Assembly: GCA_947173865.1 (NCBI GenBank)
Contig: CAMWGS010000072.1
Coordinates: 1 to 8,553, forward strand
Origin: an uncultured Ruminococcus sp.
GTDB lineage: Bacteria; Bacillota; Clostridia; Oscillospirales; Ruminococcaceae
DNA: 8,553 bases
Direction: 5' to 3'
A program made the position numbers and the translations under genes. Below the pieces are notes generated by a model. The model was not told the origin of the DNA, made no database searches, and was given only the letters and a program-made list of their open reading frames with translations. This document shows positions 1 through 7,458 of this stretch, in pieces. The number at the start of each line of letters is the position of its first letter. Position 1 is the first letter of the stretch.

Positions 1-1
1 A

Positions 2-10
2 TGTTATAAT
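2..10 (+). promoter_or_regulatory. Extended -10 promoter element for the operon
   Basis: Bases 2-10 read TGTTATAAT, a perfect extended -10 (TG, one base, TATAAT) for the vegetative sigma factor. Transcription would start near base 17, giving a leader of about 65 bases before the first gene. Any -35 box would lie outside the window, so it cannot be checked. The region is AT-rich, so a chance match is possible. However, this is the only good promoter candidate ahead of five co-directional genes with no room for promoters between them. Confidence 0.5.
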
Positions 11-19
11 AGATAATAG
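6..19 (+). repeat. Two tandem copies of ATAATAG
   Basis: The 7-base word ATAATAG occurs twice in direct succession (6-12 and 13-19), overlapping the -10 element and the expected transcription start. It may be simple AT-rich drift, or it may provide a shifted second -10-like hexamer (GATAAT, 12-17). No regulatory role is shown. Confidence 0.4.
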
Positions 20-61
20 AATAAATGTTCAGTTATTTTTCAGGATTTACATAATATACCG

Positions 62-68
62 AAAGGAG
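62..68 (+). promoter_or_regulatory. Ribosome binding site of the VWA gene
   Basis: AAAGGAG at 62-68 is a strong Shine-Dalgarno match, 13 bases ahead of the ATG at 82. The spacing is a little long and filled with a T-rich tract. It supports 82 as the start of the first gene. Confidence 0.75.
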
Positions 69-81
69 AATTTTTTATTTA

Positions 82-1227
82 ATGAATACTCCCGATAATT
101 ATTCACAAACCGCTGTAAACCGTTGGAGACTCGTTCTCGGAGGTCTTTCCGACAAACAATTACAGTTCGGCGGTGAAAGTCGTGATATACGTCAGTTTCA
201 GGACATGGAGCAACTACTTGACTATCTTTACAGTCGTTCACAGGGCGATGATGTCCGCTCGGGTGAACGGTCGGGCAGTCTTGATGAAACGGTTCTGACG
301 GCTGCCGAATGGCTTACAAAGGTACGTAAACTTTTCCCGAATCAGACAGCAGAAGAACTTGAAAAGCACGCACTTGAAGAATTTGAAATGACAGAGCTGC
401 TTACTGACAAGAAAGTTCTTGAACAGCTCAAACCTGATATGAATCTGCTAAAAAGCGTTTTACAGCTTAAACATCTTATGAAAGGTGAAGTGCTTGAAAC
501 AGCTAAACGAATTGCAAAGCAGGTTGCCGACGATATAAGAAAAAAACTTGAGAATGATATACGTCGTTCGGTTCTCGGAAGAATAGACAGAAATTCGTCA
601 AGTCCCGTACATTCTGCGAGAAATCTCGATATAAAAAAGACTATCCGACGTAATCTTAAAAATTATGATACGGAGCGTCAGCAGATTGTACTTAAAGATA
701 TATATTTCAGCAGTCGTGTAAGACGCTATAATAATAAGCGTGTTATTATTGCCATAGACGAGAGCGGTTCAATGACAGGGTCAATTATATACAGTGCGGT
801 CATGGCACAGATTATCTCAAATCTGCCGTTTGCGGAAGTAAAGCTTGTTATTTTTGATACAAGCATTGTTGACCTTTCCGACGAAGCCGATGACCCTGCA
901 CAAGTTCTTATGAGTGTACAGCTTGGCGGTGGTACTGACATAGGCAGTGCGTTGGGTTACTGTGAAAGCCTTATAGGTACGCCATCACATACGTGTGTTA
1001 TAGTGGTTACAGATTTGTATGAAGGTGCGGAGAGAAGCCGTCTGCTTAACATAAGTAAGAATATTATTGAAAGCGGTGCAAAACTAAGTTTTCTCACCGC
1101 ACTTGACGAAGAAGCACGTCCGTCGTATGACAGGAATCTTGGACAGATACTCGCCAACATGGGAGCATTTGTCGGTGCGTTGACTCCCGAACAGCTTGGA
1201 GATTACATAGGAAAAATTTTTTCGTGA
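82..1227 (+). CDS. VWA domain protein, CoxE/YehP type
   Basis: This 381-residue cytoplasmic protein has no signal peptide or membrane segment. Residues 1-180 are mostly charged helix. Residues about 183-196 carry the 'TIRRNLKNYD' stretch that precedes the VWA fold in CoxE/YehP-type proteins. The VWA domain covers about 220-375 and has a complete metal-ion-dependent adhesion site: D226-x-S228-x-S230 (IDESGSM), T285 (GGGTDIG) and D311 (VVTDLYEG). The metal site is therefore probably functional. Known relatives (CbbO, NorD, ViaA) pair with a MoxR ATPase and use the VWA domain to dock client proteins. A MoxR gene lies three genes downstream, so it is the likely partner. The length is close to E. 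coli YehP (about 380 residues, from memory). The start is an ATG with a good ribosome binding site. It is the first gene of the operon, and 16 bases separate it from the next. The family call is strong; the client is unknown. Confidence 0.92.
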   Translation: MNTPDNYSQTAVNRWRLVLGGLSDKQLQFGGESRDIRQFQDMEQLLDYLYSRSQGDDVRSGERSGSLDETVLTAAEWLTKVRKLFPNQTAEELEKHALEEFEMTELLTDKKVLEQLKPDMNLLKSVLQLKHLMKGEVLETAKRIAKQVADDIRKKLENDIRRSVLGRIDRNSSSPVHSARNLDIKKTIRRNLKNYDTERQQIVLKDIYFSSRVRRYNNKRVIIAIDESGSMTGSIIYSAVMAQIISNLPFAEVKLVIFDTSIVDLSDEADDPAQVLMSVQLGGGTDIGSALGYCESLIGTPSHTCVIVVTDLYEGAERSRLLNISKNIIESGAKLSFLTALDEEARPSYDRNLGQILANMGAFVGALTPEQLGDYIGKIFS

Positions 1228-1230
1228 ACA

Positions 1231-1237
1231 GAGGTGA
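1231..1237 (+). promoter_or_regulatory. Ribosome binding site that fixes a TTG start
   Basis: GAGGTGA at 1231-1237 is a near-perfect Shine-Dalgarno sequence, six bases before TTG at 1244. No ATG or GTG in that frame lies at usable spacing. This site is the main reason to accept the TTG as the start of the SWIM protein gene. Confidence 0.8.
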
Positions 1238-1243
1238 ATTTTT

Positions 1244-3001
1244 TTGGACGAACTGAAAAAGGTGCTTGTTTTTGCAGACGAAAACTTTCTCGTCGGTCTT
1301 TCAAACAAAGGAACATACAAGCGTGCCTGTAAGGACACCGACGGTGCGGAAGCGGATTTTGACTTGGGCAAAAATTCGGCAACAGTAAGGACTGGCGGTG
1401 AAACGTGTACAATATCAGTACCGCTTGCCGAAAGTAAATGTACTTGCGTTGCAAGGGGAATATGCCGTCATATAGTAGGGGCTATTCTTGTTCTGCGGAA
1501 TAATGTTTCACTTGATTTTACCGCAGAATCTGCCGAACCTGTACAGCCTGAAACTCCCGTTGAACAGTCTGAACCTGTCGCAGAAGTAAAAGAGGATAAA
1601 AAGAAAGGACAGATTTCGGAGCGTGATATTGAAAAAATACATAACTGTGTGAAACAGTGTCTTGAAACACTCGGAAGTATATTAAAATACGGTCTTGTGC
1701 GTATACCTGAAAATCTGCCTGATATGCTGGAGGCATCGGCGGTGCGTTGTCATTCTCTTAAAATGGCAGACGCAGAGCGTGCATTAAGGGAAACGGGAAA
1801 CTGTCTTTCTGACTGTATAGCAAGGCGTGCGTCTTTCAGCATGGAAAACTTTACGGCTAAATTATGCAGATGTATTGCCGTTCTTGAACTTCTTGAAGCG
1901 GATTATATTGAACCCGAACAACTCGGCACTTTCCGTCAGACTTACACCGACTATAAAGGAAATCTTGATATTCTGCCTATAGGACAAAGGAATGTTAAAG
2001 GCAGTGAGTACGAAGGGGAAATTTACTATTTTCTGAATATGGACGTTTATGCGGAACAACGTTTTTTGTCGTTGTCAGATTTGAGACCCGTTTTCTATAA
2101 TGATACACAAAAACATTTCAGAAGTGTTGCTTACCCTTGGGGAATGGTCACGTCTATGAGCAGTATGATGCACTCTGAAATGAAACTTGCTTACGCTAAA
2201 GTCAGCGGAGGTAAATTGTCGTCCTCACAGGAAACACAGATTATTTCAAACTGTAAAGCGGTTCTGGACTGCGACGAAGTCCGTGATATGATTTATACCG
2301 ATTTCAGAAAGCTTGCAATAGAAACTTCTGAAAAAAATCCTGAAAACGAACTTGAAAAACTCTGTTTTGTACAGCCGAAAAAGTGTATTGAAAGTACTTT
2401 TGATAAGTACAGTCAGCAGTATATAATTATTCTGGAGGACATTCAGGGAAACAGAATTTCCGTTCGTGCAAAGTACCGTGCGGAGACAAAGGAATTTATA
2501 AAGCTTCTTGAAAGCATAGGTGAAAGAATGATTAAGAAGCCGAAAAAAAATTATGTATTTCTTGCATCTGCCTATATATTCGACGGCGAATTAACTCTTT
2601 TCCCTATAGAGATATACGACTTTATAAAACCGCCTGTTCCCGAAGCGTACGAACTTCCTGAAAGCTATCGGGATATTGACGTTTCTGCGGTTTATGCAGA
2701 AAGAATAATAAGTCTCTTTTCTGAGATAAATGACAGAATGTGCATTATTGTACGTGGCGGACTACAGGCGGATATAAAAAATGACCATAAGCTTGAAAAC
2801 CTTGCGTTCAATTACGGTTTAAAGGGTCTGAGCAGGCTTATCAGGGAGTTTATGCATTGTGCTTCGTCGTATCGCCACAGTGTTGACGGGAACAGTACCG
2901 ACGTTCTTCTGAAAATGCGGGAAATCAACGAATATATCCATCAAGGCAGAAAACGCCTTGAAATTATCACATCATTATATAATATGAAAGGAAATAAATA
3001 A
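1244..3001 (+). CDS. SWIM zinc-finger protein, YehQ type
   Basis: This is a 585-residue soluble protein. The N-terminal 85 residues form a small beta-rich unit ending in a SWIM zinc finger, C66-x-C68-x5-C74-x-H76, followed by a hydrophobic helix. This matches the CxCx(n)CxH pattern of the family, which binds zinc and mediates DNA or protein contacts. Residues about 95-122 are a Glu/Pro/Val-rich linker with repeated 'EPV' units and then a lysine cluster, probably flexible. From about 128 to the end the protein is mainly predicted helix with no domain I can name. It holds several cysteine pairs: C135/C139, C187/C191 and C208/C210. SWIM proteins recur next to MoxR, VWA and DUF5682 genes (E. coli YehQ, from memory), which fits this context. 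Translation starts at TTG, and the stop is one base before the next gene, so translation is probably coupled. The target bound by the finger cannot be told from sequence. Confidence 0.88.
   Translation: MDELKKVLVFADENFLVGLSNKGTYKRACKDTDGAEADFDLGKNSATVRTGGETCTISVPLAESKCTCVARGICRHIVGAILVLRNNVSLDFTAESAEPVQPETPVEQSEPVAEVKEDKKKGQISERDIEKIHNCVKQCLETLGSILKYGLVRIPENLPDMLEASAVRCHSLKMADAERALRETGNCLSDCIARRASFSMENFTAKLCRCIAVLELLEADYIEPEQLGTFRQTYTDYKGNLDILPIGQRNVKGSEYEGEIYYFLNMDVYAEQRFLSLSDLRPVFYNDTQKHFRSVAYPWGMVTSMSSMMHSEMKLAYAKVSGGKLSSSQETQIISNCKAVLDCDEVRDMIYTDFRKLAIETSEKNPENELEKLCFVQPKKCIESTFDKYSQQYIIILEDIQGNRISVRAKYRAETKEFIKLLESIGERMIKKPKKNYVFLASAYIFDGELTLFPIEIYDFIKPPVPEAYELPESYRDIDVSAVYAERIISLFSEINDRMCIIVRGGLQADIKNDHKLENLAFNYGLKGLSRLIREFMHCASSYRHSVDGNSTDVLLKMREINEYIHQGRKRLEIITSLYNMKGNK
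2986..2992 (+). promoter_or_regulatory. Ribosome binding site of the DUF4132 gene
   Basis: GAAAGGA at 2986-2992 lies inside the last codons of the SWIM gene, ten bases before the ATG at 3003. It supports that start and implies translational coupling across the one-base gap. Confidence 0.7.
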
Positions 3002-3002
3002 A

Positions 3003-6000
3003 ATGCTTTATTCAAACGGAAACACAACTGATTTTCCTAAGCTTGCCGAAGCTATGAGTGTTTACGGTATAAGAAAGGAAGCCATAGAAATTGCTGTTGA
3101 GTATCTCGACACATCAAAGGAAAGAAACAACTCCCTGCTTGACAGAATACCACGTCACGCACTTATAAATGATGAGTGGAGCAAGCGTGAAAAGCTTGAA
3201 AGAGCTATAAAGCGTGAAATCATTTCTACGAAAAGTGAGGAACTTTTTGAGCGTTATATACTGCTTTCACAGGCTATTTATGGTTCGTATGCATATGTAT
3301 TTGTTATGTGTGCCTGTAGATATTACGATAAGTTTATAAAACAGGAAGATAGATTTATCAAGATTATGTCTTCAAGATTCGGGGAAAAGGCGGAAGCCTG
3401 CCTGCTGGCGATGTATGTGGCACAATTGCAGGGGAGATTTTTTGTAAGTTATGGTTTCAAGATTAAGTCCCCTCAGACCTGTGTTGACGCTGTTGATTTC
3501 GCAGACGACAATCCTGTTACAATTGCACAGCTTTGTGCATATGCTTTGAATCAGAGTCTCGTACCTGAAAAGAAGGGCATAATAGCAAAGCTTGTTTCAA
3601 AATCTGAAACTGACCACGTTGTTGAAAAGGCTGTTGAATACGTTCACGGACTTATTGACAGGAATCCGTCTGTTTATATTCAGCTTATGTGTGCGACGGG
3701 AGAGGGAGCTTATTTTTCCGATAAGTGCCGTAAATATTTTACTGACGCTGTAAAGAAATGCAAAGAAATTCAGGTTGCAGAATATGCCATTGACAATATG
3801 CCGAATCCTGAGAGAGTACTTGATATGATTGCTGAAATTCCCGACTGCGTGGACTATGTGTACATAGCTTATCTTGTGGACAAGCATATGATTAACCAAT
3901 ATGTCCGTAATCATCTTGAAACGCTTGCCGTAAAGTATACTGACGAATATGTTAAGGCTATGGAATTACGTTCGGACGTTTCTAAGGCAAAGATAATGGC
4001 TGATATTTTAGCAAAGGCAAATCCGAAGTACATCATTAAGGAAAACGCCCTGAAAGAAAAAGCACAGGTACGTGTTTCAAGGAATGTAAGCAATCATTTT
4101 AAGTGTAAGAACGAAGTACGCAGTTATCTTATGGGAAACGGTACTATAAATGATATTCTCCCGCTTATCAAAGATGATGTAATGAGAGGCTATAACGGAG
4201 AACAAAGCAATTATAAAGAAACATATGGTTTCGACGATTTTATGAAACGTGTCATAACTCTTTGTGCTGTCAGCAAGTCGATTTCCTGGTGGATTTTCAA
4301 ATATTATACCGATTTTAAACTCAAAGGTAACGAAAAACAGTTTATAAATATTCTTGCGGAACAGAATTTATCCGCTGAAATTATTCTTGAAACACTCGGA
4401 AACTTTATTGAAAGCATATGGAGCGAAAAAGACGAAGTTATGTTCAATTTTGCAAATGCCATTGCGGAACGTGCCGATATGTTCGCAGACGTTGACATTA
4501 AAGACATGAATATTAATTCAAGGTGGATATATGTTTCAGGCCTCGGCATAGCAGATGCAGACAAGTATAAATCTCAGATTCTCGCACTTGTCGGCGATAC
4601 AAGCAAGTTTGTAAAAAAAGCGGTTACGGAAGTTATTTCCTCTAACAACTGGAAAGACGACATTATTGAATTTTTGCAGTCCAAAAAAGCAGGTATACGT
4701 GAAATTGCGGTATCTGTAATTGAAAAGAAGAAGCCCGAAGATTACCGTGAGGCACTCGAAAAGGCTTTTGAAAAGGAAAAGTCCGAAAAAATCAAGACAC
4801 GTATTGCTTTGCTTCTTGACGTGAATTACAGTACGGAAACTGACGGAAAAAGTTCGGAAAATGTTGACATAGTTTCAGGGCTTGTGCGTGCCTCAAAGGC
4901 TAAAAAAGTTGCATGGCTTTTTGAACACCCTTATAAAACCGTACACTTTAAGGACGGCGGAGAAGTGTCGGAAGATTACCTGAAAGCCCTGATTATAATT
5001 TATTCGGAAATGACCTCTGTTACTGTAAACAAAACTGCTCTTGAAATCGCCGGTAAAATAAATCCTGACGAACTGGGTGATTTTACACTTGATGTTTTTG
5101 GTCGCTGGCTTGAAAAGGGTGCGGCAGCAAAGACAAAATGGGTGCTTTGGTTCTGCGGAGTTCACGGCGGTCACGATATGATGGAAAATCTCAAACACTA
5201 TATAAAGGAATGGTCGGAACATTCAAGGGGGGCTATTGCTTCCGAAGCGGTTTATTCAATGGCGGTGAACGGCAGTTCCGAAGCACTTATGAACGTTGAT
5301 AACATGGCTCGTAAGTTCAAGCACAGACAGGTACGAAATGCCGCAAATTCCGCACTTGACATAGCCTCAAAGGAACTTGGCATAACTAAAGAGGAACTCG
5401 GTGACAGAATTGTTCCCGATATGAATTTTGACGAGAATATGTGCCGTGTTTTTGACTACGGAAAGAGACAGTTTAAAGTTTATCTTACTCCATCGCTCGA
5501 ACTGGAAATTTATAACGGTGACAAAAAAGTAAAGAATATGGCTAAACCAGGTGTGAACGACGACAAGGAACTTGCTGAAAAGTCTTACAACGATTTCAAG
5601 ATTATGAAAAAGCAGATTAAGGCAGTTATTGAAAGTCAGAAAAGCCGTCTTGAATACGTTCTTATGTGCGACAGAAAGTGGACTGGTGAAGCATGGAATA
5701 ATCTCTTTGTTAAGAATCCCGTTATGCACTGTTTTGCCGTAGGTCTGATATGGGGCATTTACGAATACGGCGAACTTAAAGAAAGTTTCAGATATATGGA
5801 TGACGGAAGTTTTACAAATATTGATGAAAATGAATTTGAAATCCCCGAAAATGCGGAAATAGGACTTGTCCACCCGATTGAACTTACTGACGAACAGCGT
5901 GCGTCATGGTCAGAACAGCTTTCGGACTACGAAATAATTCAGCCGTTAAATCAGCTTGGCAGACAGTTCTATAAACCTGATGAATCCGAACTCAATCAGG

Positions 6001-6338
6001 AAGGTATATCACGTTTTGAGGGTAAGGAAGTAAGTGACTATACACTCAGGGGCAAGCTCACAAAAATGGGTTGGGAGACAGGTTGTCCGCAGGACGCAGG
6101 CTTTTTTATGGAATTTGTACACGATGATGACATTACCGTTTCTGAGGGTTACCGTACAGAAATAGAATTCAGCGGAATGTGCATTGATTTGATGCAGAAT
6201 GAAATGATGACTCTCGAAACACTTTATTTCTATCGTAAGGGAACTAATAAAAAGCTTAAAATCAAAGACGTAAACCCACGTTATTTCAGTGAAATAGTTA
6301 TGCAGTTGACTTTAATTGCAGGAACAGAAGAACAATAA
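3003..6338 (+). CDS. Large helical-repeat protein with C-terminal DUF4132 domain (MolR/YehI type)
   Basis: This 1111-residue protein is soluble, with no signal or membrane segments. Residues 1-800 are almost wholly helical. HEAT-like stretches are visible at about 530-605 and 755-800, suggesting a long curved scaffold. Residues about 800-1108 match the DUF4132 family pattern: 'LGITKEELGDRIVPD' leading to FDYGKRQF at 817; NPVMHCFAVGLIWG around P906-W917; GWETG at 1023-1027; and DVNPRYFSEIV at 1089-1099, where family members usually have a similar V-P-x-x-F-S-E block. DUF4132 has no firmly established activity. The E. coli relatives MolR and YehI were named or placed by genetics and neighbourhood. 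I see no WGR domain, which I recall in MolR-like relatives, so this may be a short form. The gene is intact, sits in the middle of the operon, and ends 16 bases before the ATPase start. A scaffold or client-binding role is inference. Confidence 0.85.
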   Translation: MLYSNGNTTDFPKLAEAMSVYGIRKEAIEIAVEYLDTSKERNNSLLDRIPRHALINDEWSKREKLERAIKREIISTKSEELFERYILLSQAIYGSYAYVFVMCACRYYDKFIKQEDRFIKIMSSRFGEKAEACLLAMYVAQLQGRFFVSYGFKIKSPQTCVDAVDFADDNPVTIAQLCAYALNQSLVPEKKGIIAKLVSKSETDHVVEKAVEYVHGLIDRNPSVYIQLMCATGEGAYFSDKCRKYFTDAVKKCKEIQVAEYAIDNMPNPERVLDMIAEIPDCVDYVYIAYLVDKHMINQYVRNHLETLAVKYTDEYVKAMELRSDVSKAKIMADILAKANPKYIIKENALKEKAQVRVSRNVSNHFKCKNEVRSYLMGNGTINDILPLIKDDVMRGYNGEQSNYKETYGFDDFMKRVITLCAVSKSISWWIFKYYTDFKLKGNEKQFINILAEQNLSAEIILETLGNFIESIWSEKDEVMFNFANAIAERADMFADVDIKDMNINSRWIYVSGLGIADADKYKSQILALVGDTSKFVKKAVTEVISSNNWKDDIIEFLQSKKAGIREIAVSVIEKKKPEDYREALEKAFEKEKSEKIKTRIALLLDVNYSTETDGKSSENVDIVSGLVRASKAKKVAWLFEHPYKTVHFKDGGEVSEDYLKALIIIYSEMTSVTVNKTALEIAGKINPDELGDFTLDVFGRWLEKGAAAKTKWVLWFCGVHGGHDMMENLKHYIKEWSEHSRGAIASEAVYSMAVNGSSEALMNVDNMARKFKHRQVRNAANSALDIASKELGITKEELGDRIVPDMNFDENMCRVFDYGKRQFKVYLTPSLELEIYNGDKKVKNMAKPGVNDDKELAEKSYNDFKIMKKQIKAVIESQKSRLEYVLMCDRKWTGEAWNNLFVKNPVMHCFAVGLIWGIYEYGELKESFRYMDDGSFTNIDENEFEIPENAEIGLVHPIELTDEQRASWSEQLSDYEIIQPLNQLGRQFYKPDESELNQEGISRFEGKEVSDYTLRGKLTKMGWETGCPQDAGFFMEFVHDDDITVSEGYRTEIEFSGMCIDLMQNEMMTLETLYFYRKGTNKKLKIKDVNPRYFSEIVMQLTLIAGTEEQ

Positions 6339-6339
6339 T

Positions 6340-6346
6340 GAAAGGA
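6340..6346 (+). promoter_or_regulatory. Ribosome binding site that fixes the ATPase start
   Basis: GAAAGGA at 6340-6346 lies eight bases before the ATG at 6355, which is ideal spacing. The frame is also open from a TTG at 6316, but that codon lies inside the DUF4132 gene and lacks a comparable site. The ATG at 6355 is therefore preferred, shortening the protein by 13 residues. Confidence 0.8.
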
Positions 6347-6354
6347 TAAAATAT

Positions 6355-7458
6355 ATGGAAAAGAATTTAATTAAACCGCCTGTTGAAGTCCGTTATGCAG
6401 ACGAACTTGAACTGCTTGCAAAGTACGACAACGGAAAGCGTCCTGAAAACTGGAAGCTTTCCCCTAAAGCAGTAAGAACTTTCATTCTCGGCGGAAAAAT
6501 AAAGACAGACGACGGAAACGTTGAGATTTCAAGAAAGTTCTACGGCAACGATGCTCTTGTTGAAAGGTGTATTATAACACTTGCGGGAAACCGTGGGCTT
6601 ATGCTTGTCGGCGAACCCGGAACGGCTAAAACCATGCTTTCAGAACTTCTTTCGGCTGGTTGTTGCGGAGTGAGTACAAATACCGTACAGGGAACGGCAG
6701 GAACTACCGAAGATATGATTAAGTACAGCTGGAATTATGCACTTCTGCTTTCAAAAGGTCCTTGTCGTGAAGCTCTTGTACCGTCACCGCTTCTTGTTGG
6801 AATGGAAAAGGGAATTTTCGCACGTTTTGAAGAAATAACACGTACACCTGCTGAAATTCAGGACAGTCTTATTTCTGTAATGAGTGACCAGATTCTTAAT
6901 ATTCCAGAACTCGCTGACGACGGTTTTGTTTTTGCCCGTCCGGGATTTAATATAATAGGTACGGCGAATACCCGTGACAAAGGCGTTAATGAGATGTCAG
7001 GAGCTTTGAAAAGACGTTTTAATTTTGAGACGGTTGAACCTGTAAAGGACGTAAGACTTGAAAAACAGATTATTATACGTGAGGCTCAGAACCTTGCGAA
7101 AGCAGGTCATATTGATATGCCTGTTGACGTTGATGCGGCTGAACTGCTTGCGGTTACTTATCACGAACTCCGTGAGGGTGTGACTGACAAGGGAACACGC
7201 ATTGACAAGCCGTCTGCGGTTATGAGTACAGCCGAAGCGGTTTCTGTTTACTATCAGACTATAAGCCATGCATGGTATTACGGTGACGGACAGGTTGACC
7301 TTAATGTTATGACTGAAAATCTTCTCGGTGCGGTATGTAAGGAAAATAAGGACGACCTCGAAAAATTAAAGTCTTATTTCCGTACGGCAGTAAAGGAAAA
7401 AGGTAAAGTTGGTGGATTATGGAAAAAATACTCGGAAACAGCAAAATTGCTGAAATGA
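6355..7458 (+). CDS. MoxR-family AAA+ ATPase, YehL type
   Basis: This 367-residue cytoplasmic protein is probably a hexameric ATPase. Walker A is G86-E-P-G-T-A-K92-T93. The Walker B block reads FEEITRTP (158-165), matching the DEINRAP block of classic MoxR proteins but with Glu159 replacing the usual Asp; Glu160 would be the catalytic residue. Sensor 1 is N205 (GTANTRD). The arginine-finger region is ALKRRF, with R220/R221. A sensor-2-like segment around R282-S287 (RIDKPS) opens the C-terminal helical lid. The stretch GPCREALVPSP, ahead of Walker B, is typical of the YehL-like subgroup as I remember it. MoxR ATPases work with VWA proteins to remodel or activate client complexes. The VWA gene of this operon is the natural partner. 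The start is set by the ribosome binding site at 6340. The 3' end overlaps the next gene. The ATPase call is very secure; the client is unknown. Confidence 0.95.
   Translation: MEKNLIKPPVEVRYADELELLAKYDNGKRPENWKLSPKAVRTFILGGKIKTDDGNVEISRKFYGNDALVERCIITLAGNRGLMLVGEPGTAKTMLSELLSAGCCGVSTNTVQGTAGTTEDMIKYSWNYALLLSKGPCREALVPSPLLVGMEKGIFARFEEITRTPAEIQDSLISVMSDQILNIPELADDGFVFARPGFNIIGTANTRDKGVNEMSGALKRRFNFETVEPVKDVRLEKQIIIREAQNLAKAGHIDMPVDVDAAELLAVTYHELREGVTDKGTRIDKPSAVMSTAEAVSVYYQTISHAWYYGDGQVDLNVMTENLLGAVCKENKDDLEKLKSYFRTAVKEKGKVGGLWKKYSETAKLLK

Noticed and set aside
82..1227. Possible tellurite-resistance TerY-type VWA protein
   Set aside because: The helical N-terminal half and the TIRRNL stretch before the VWA fold fit CoxE/YehP-type proteins, and no Ter-family neighbours are present.
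4893..5222. 109-residue minus-strand open frame
   Set aside because: It is antisense to the HEAT-like part of the DUF4132 protein and shows no recognisable motif or start signal.
5367..5873. 168-residue open frame on the minus strand
   Set aside because: It lies entirely antisense to the DUF4132 domain, has no ribosome binding site I can support, and its Phe/Ile/Asn-rich composition is that of a shadow of the real gene.
6316..6354. Upstream TTG start for the ATPase (13 extra residues)
   Set aside because: The extension would read through the end of the DUF4132 gene and its own ribosome binding site, and its Asn/Lys/Glu-rich residues look non-coding. The ATG at 6355 has ideal spacing.
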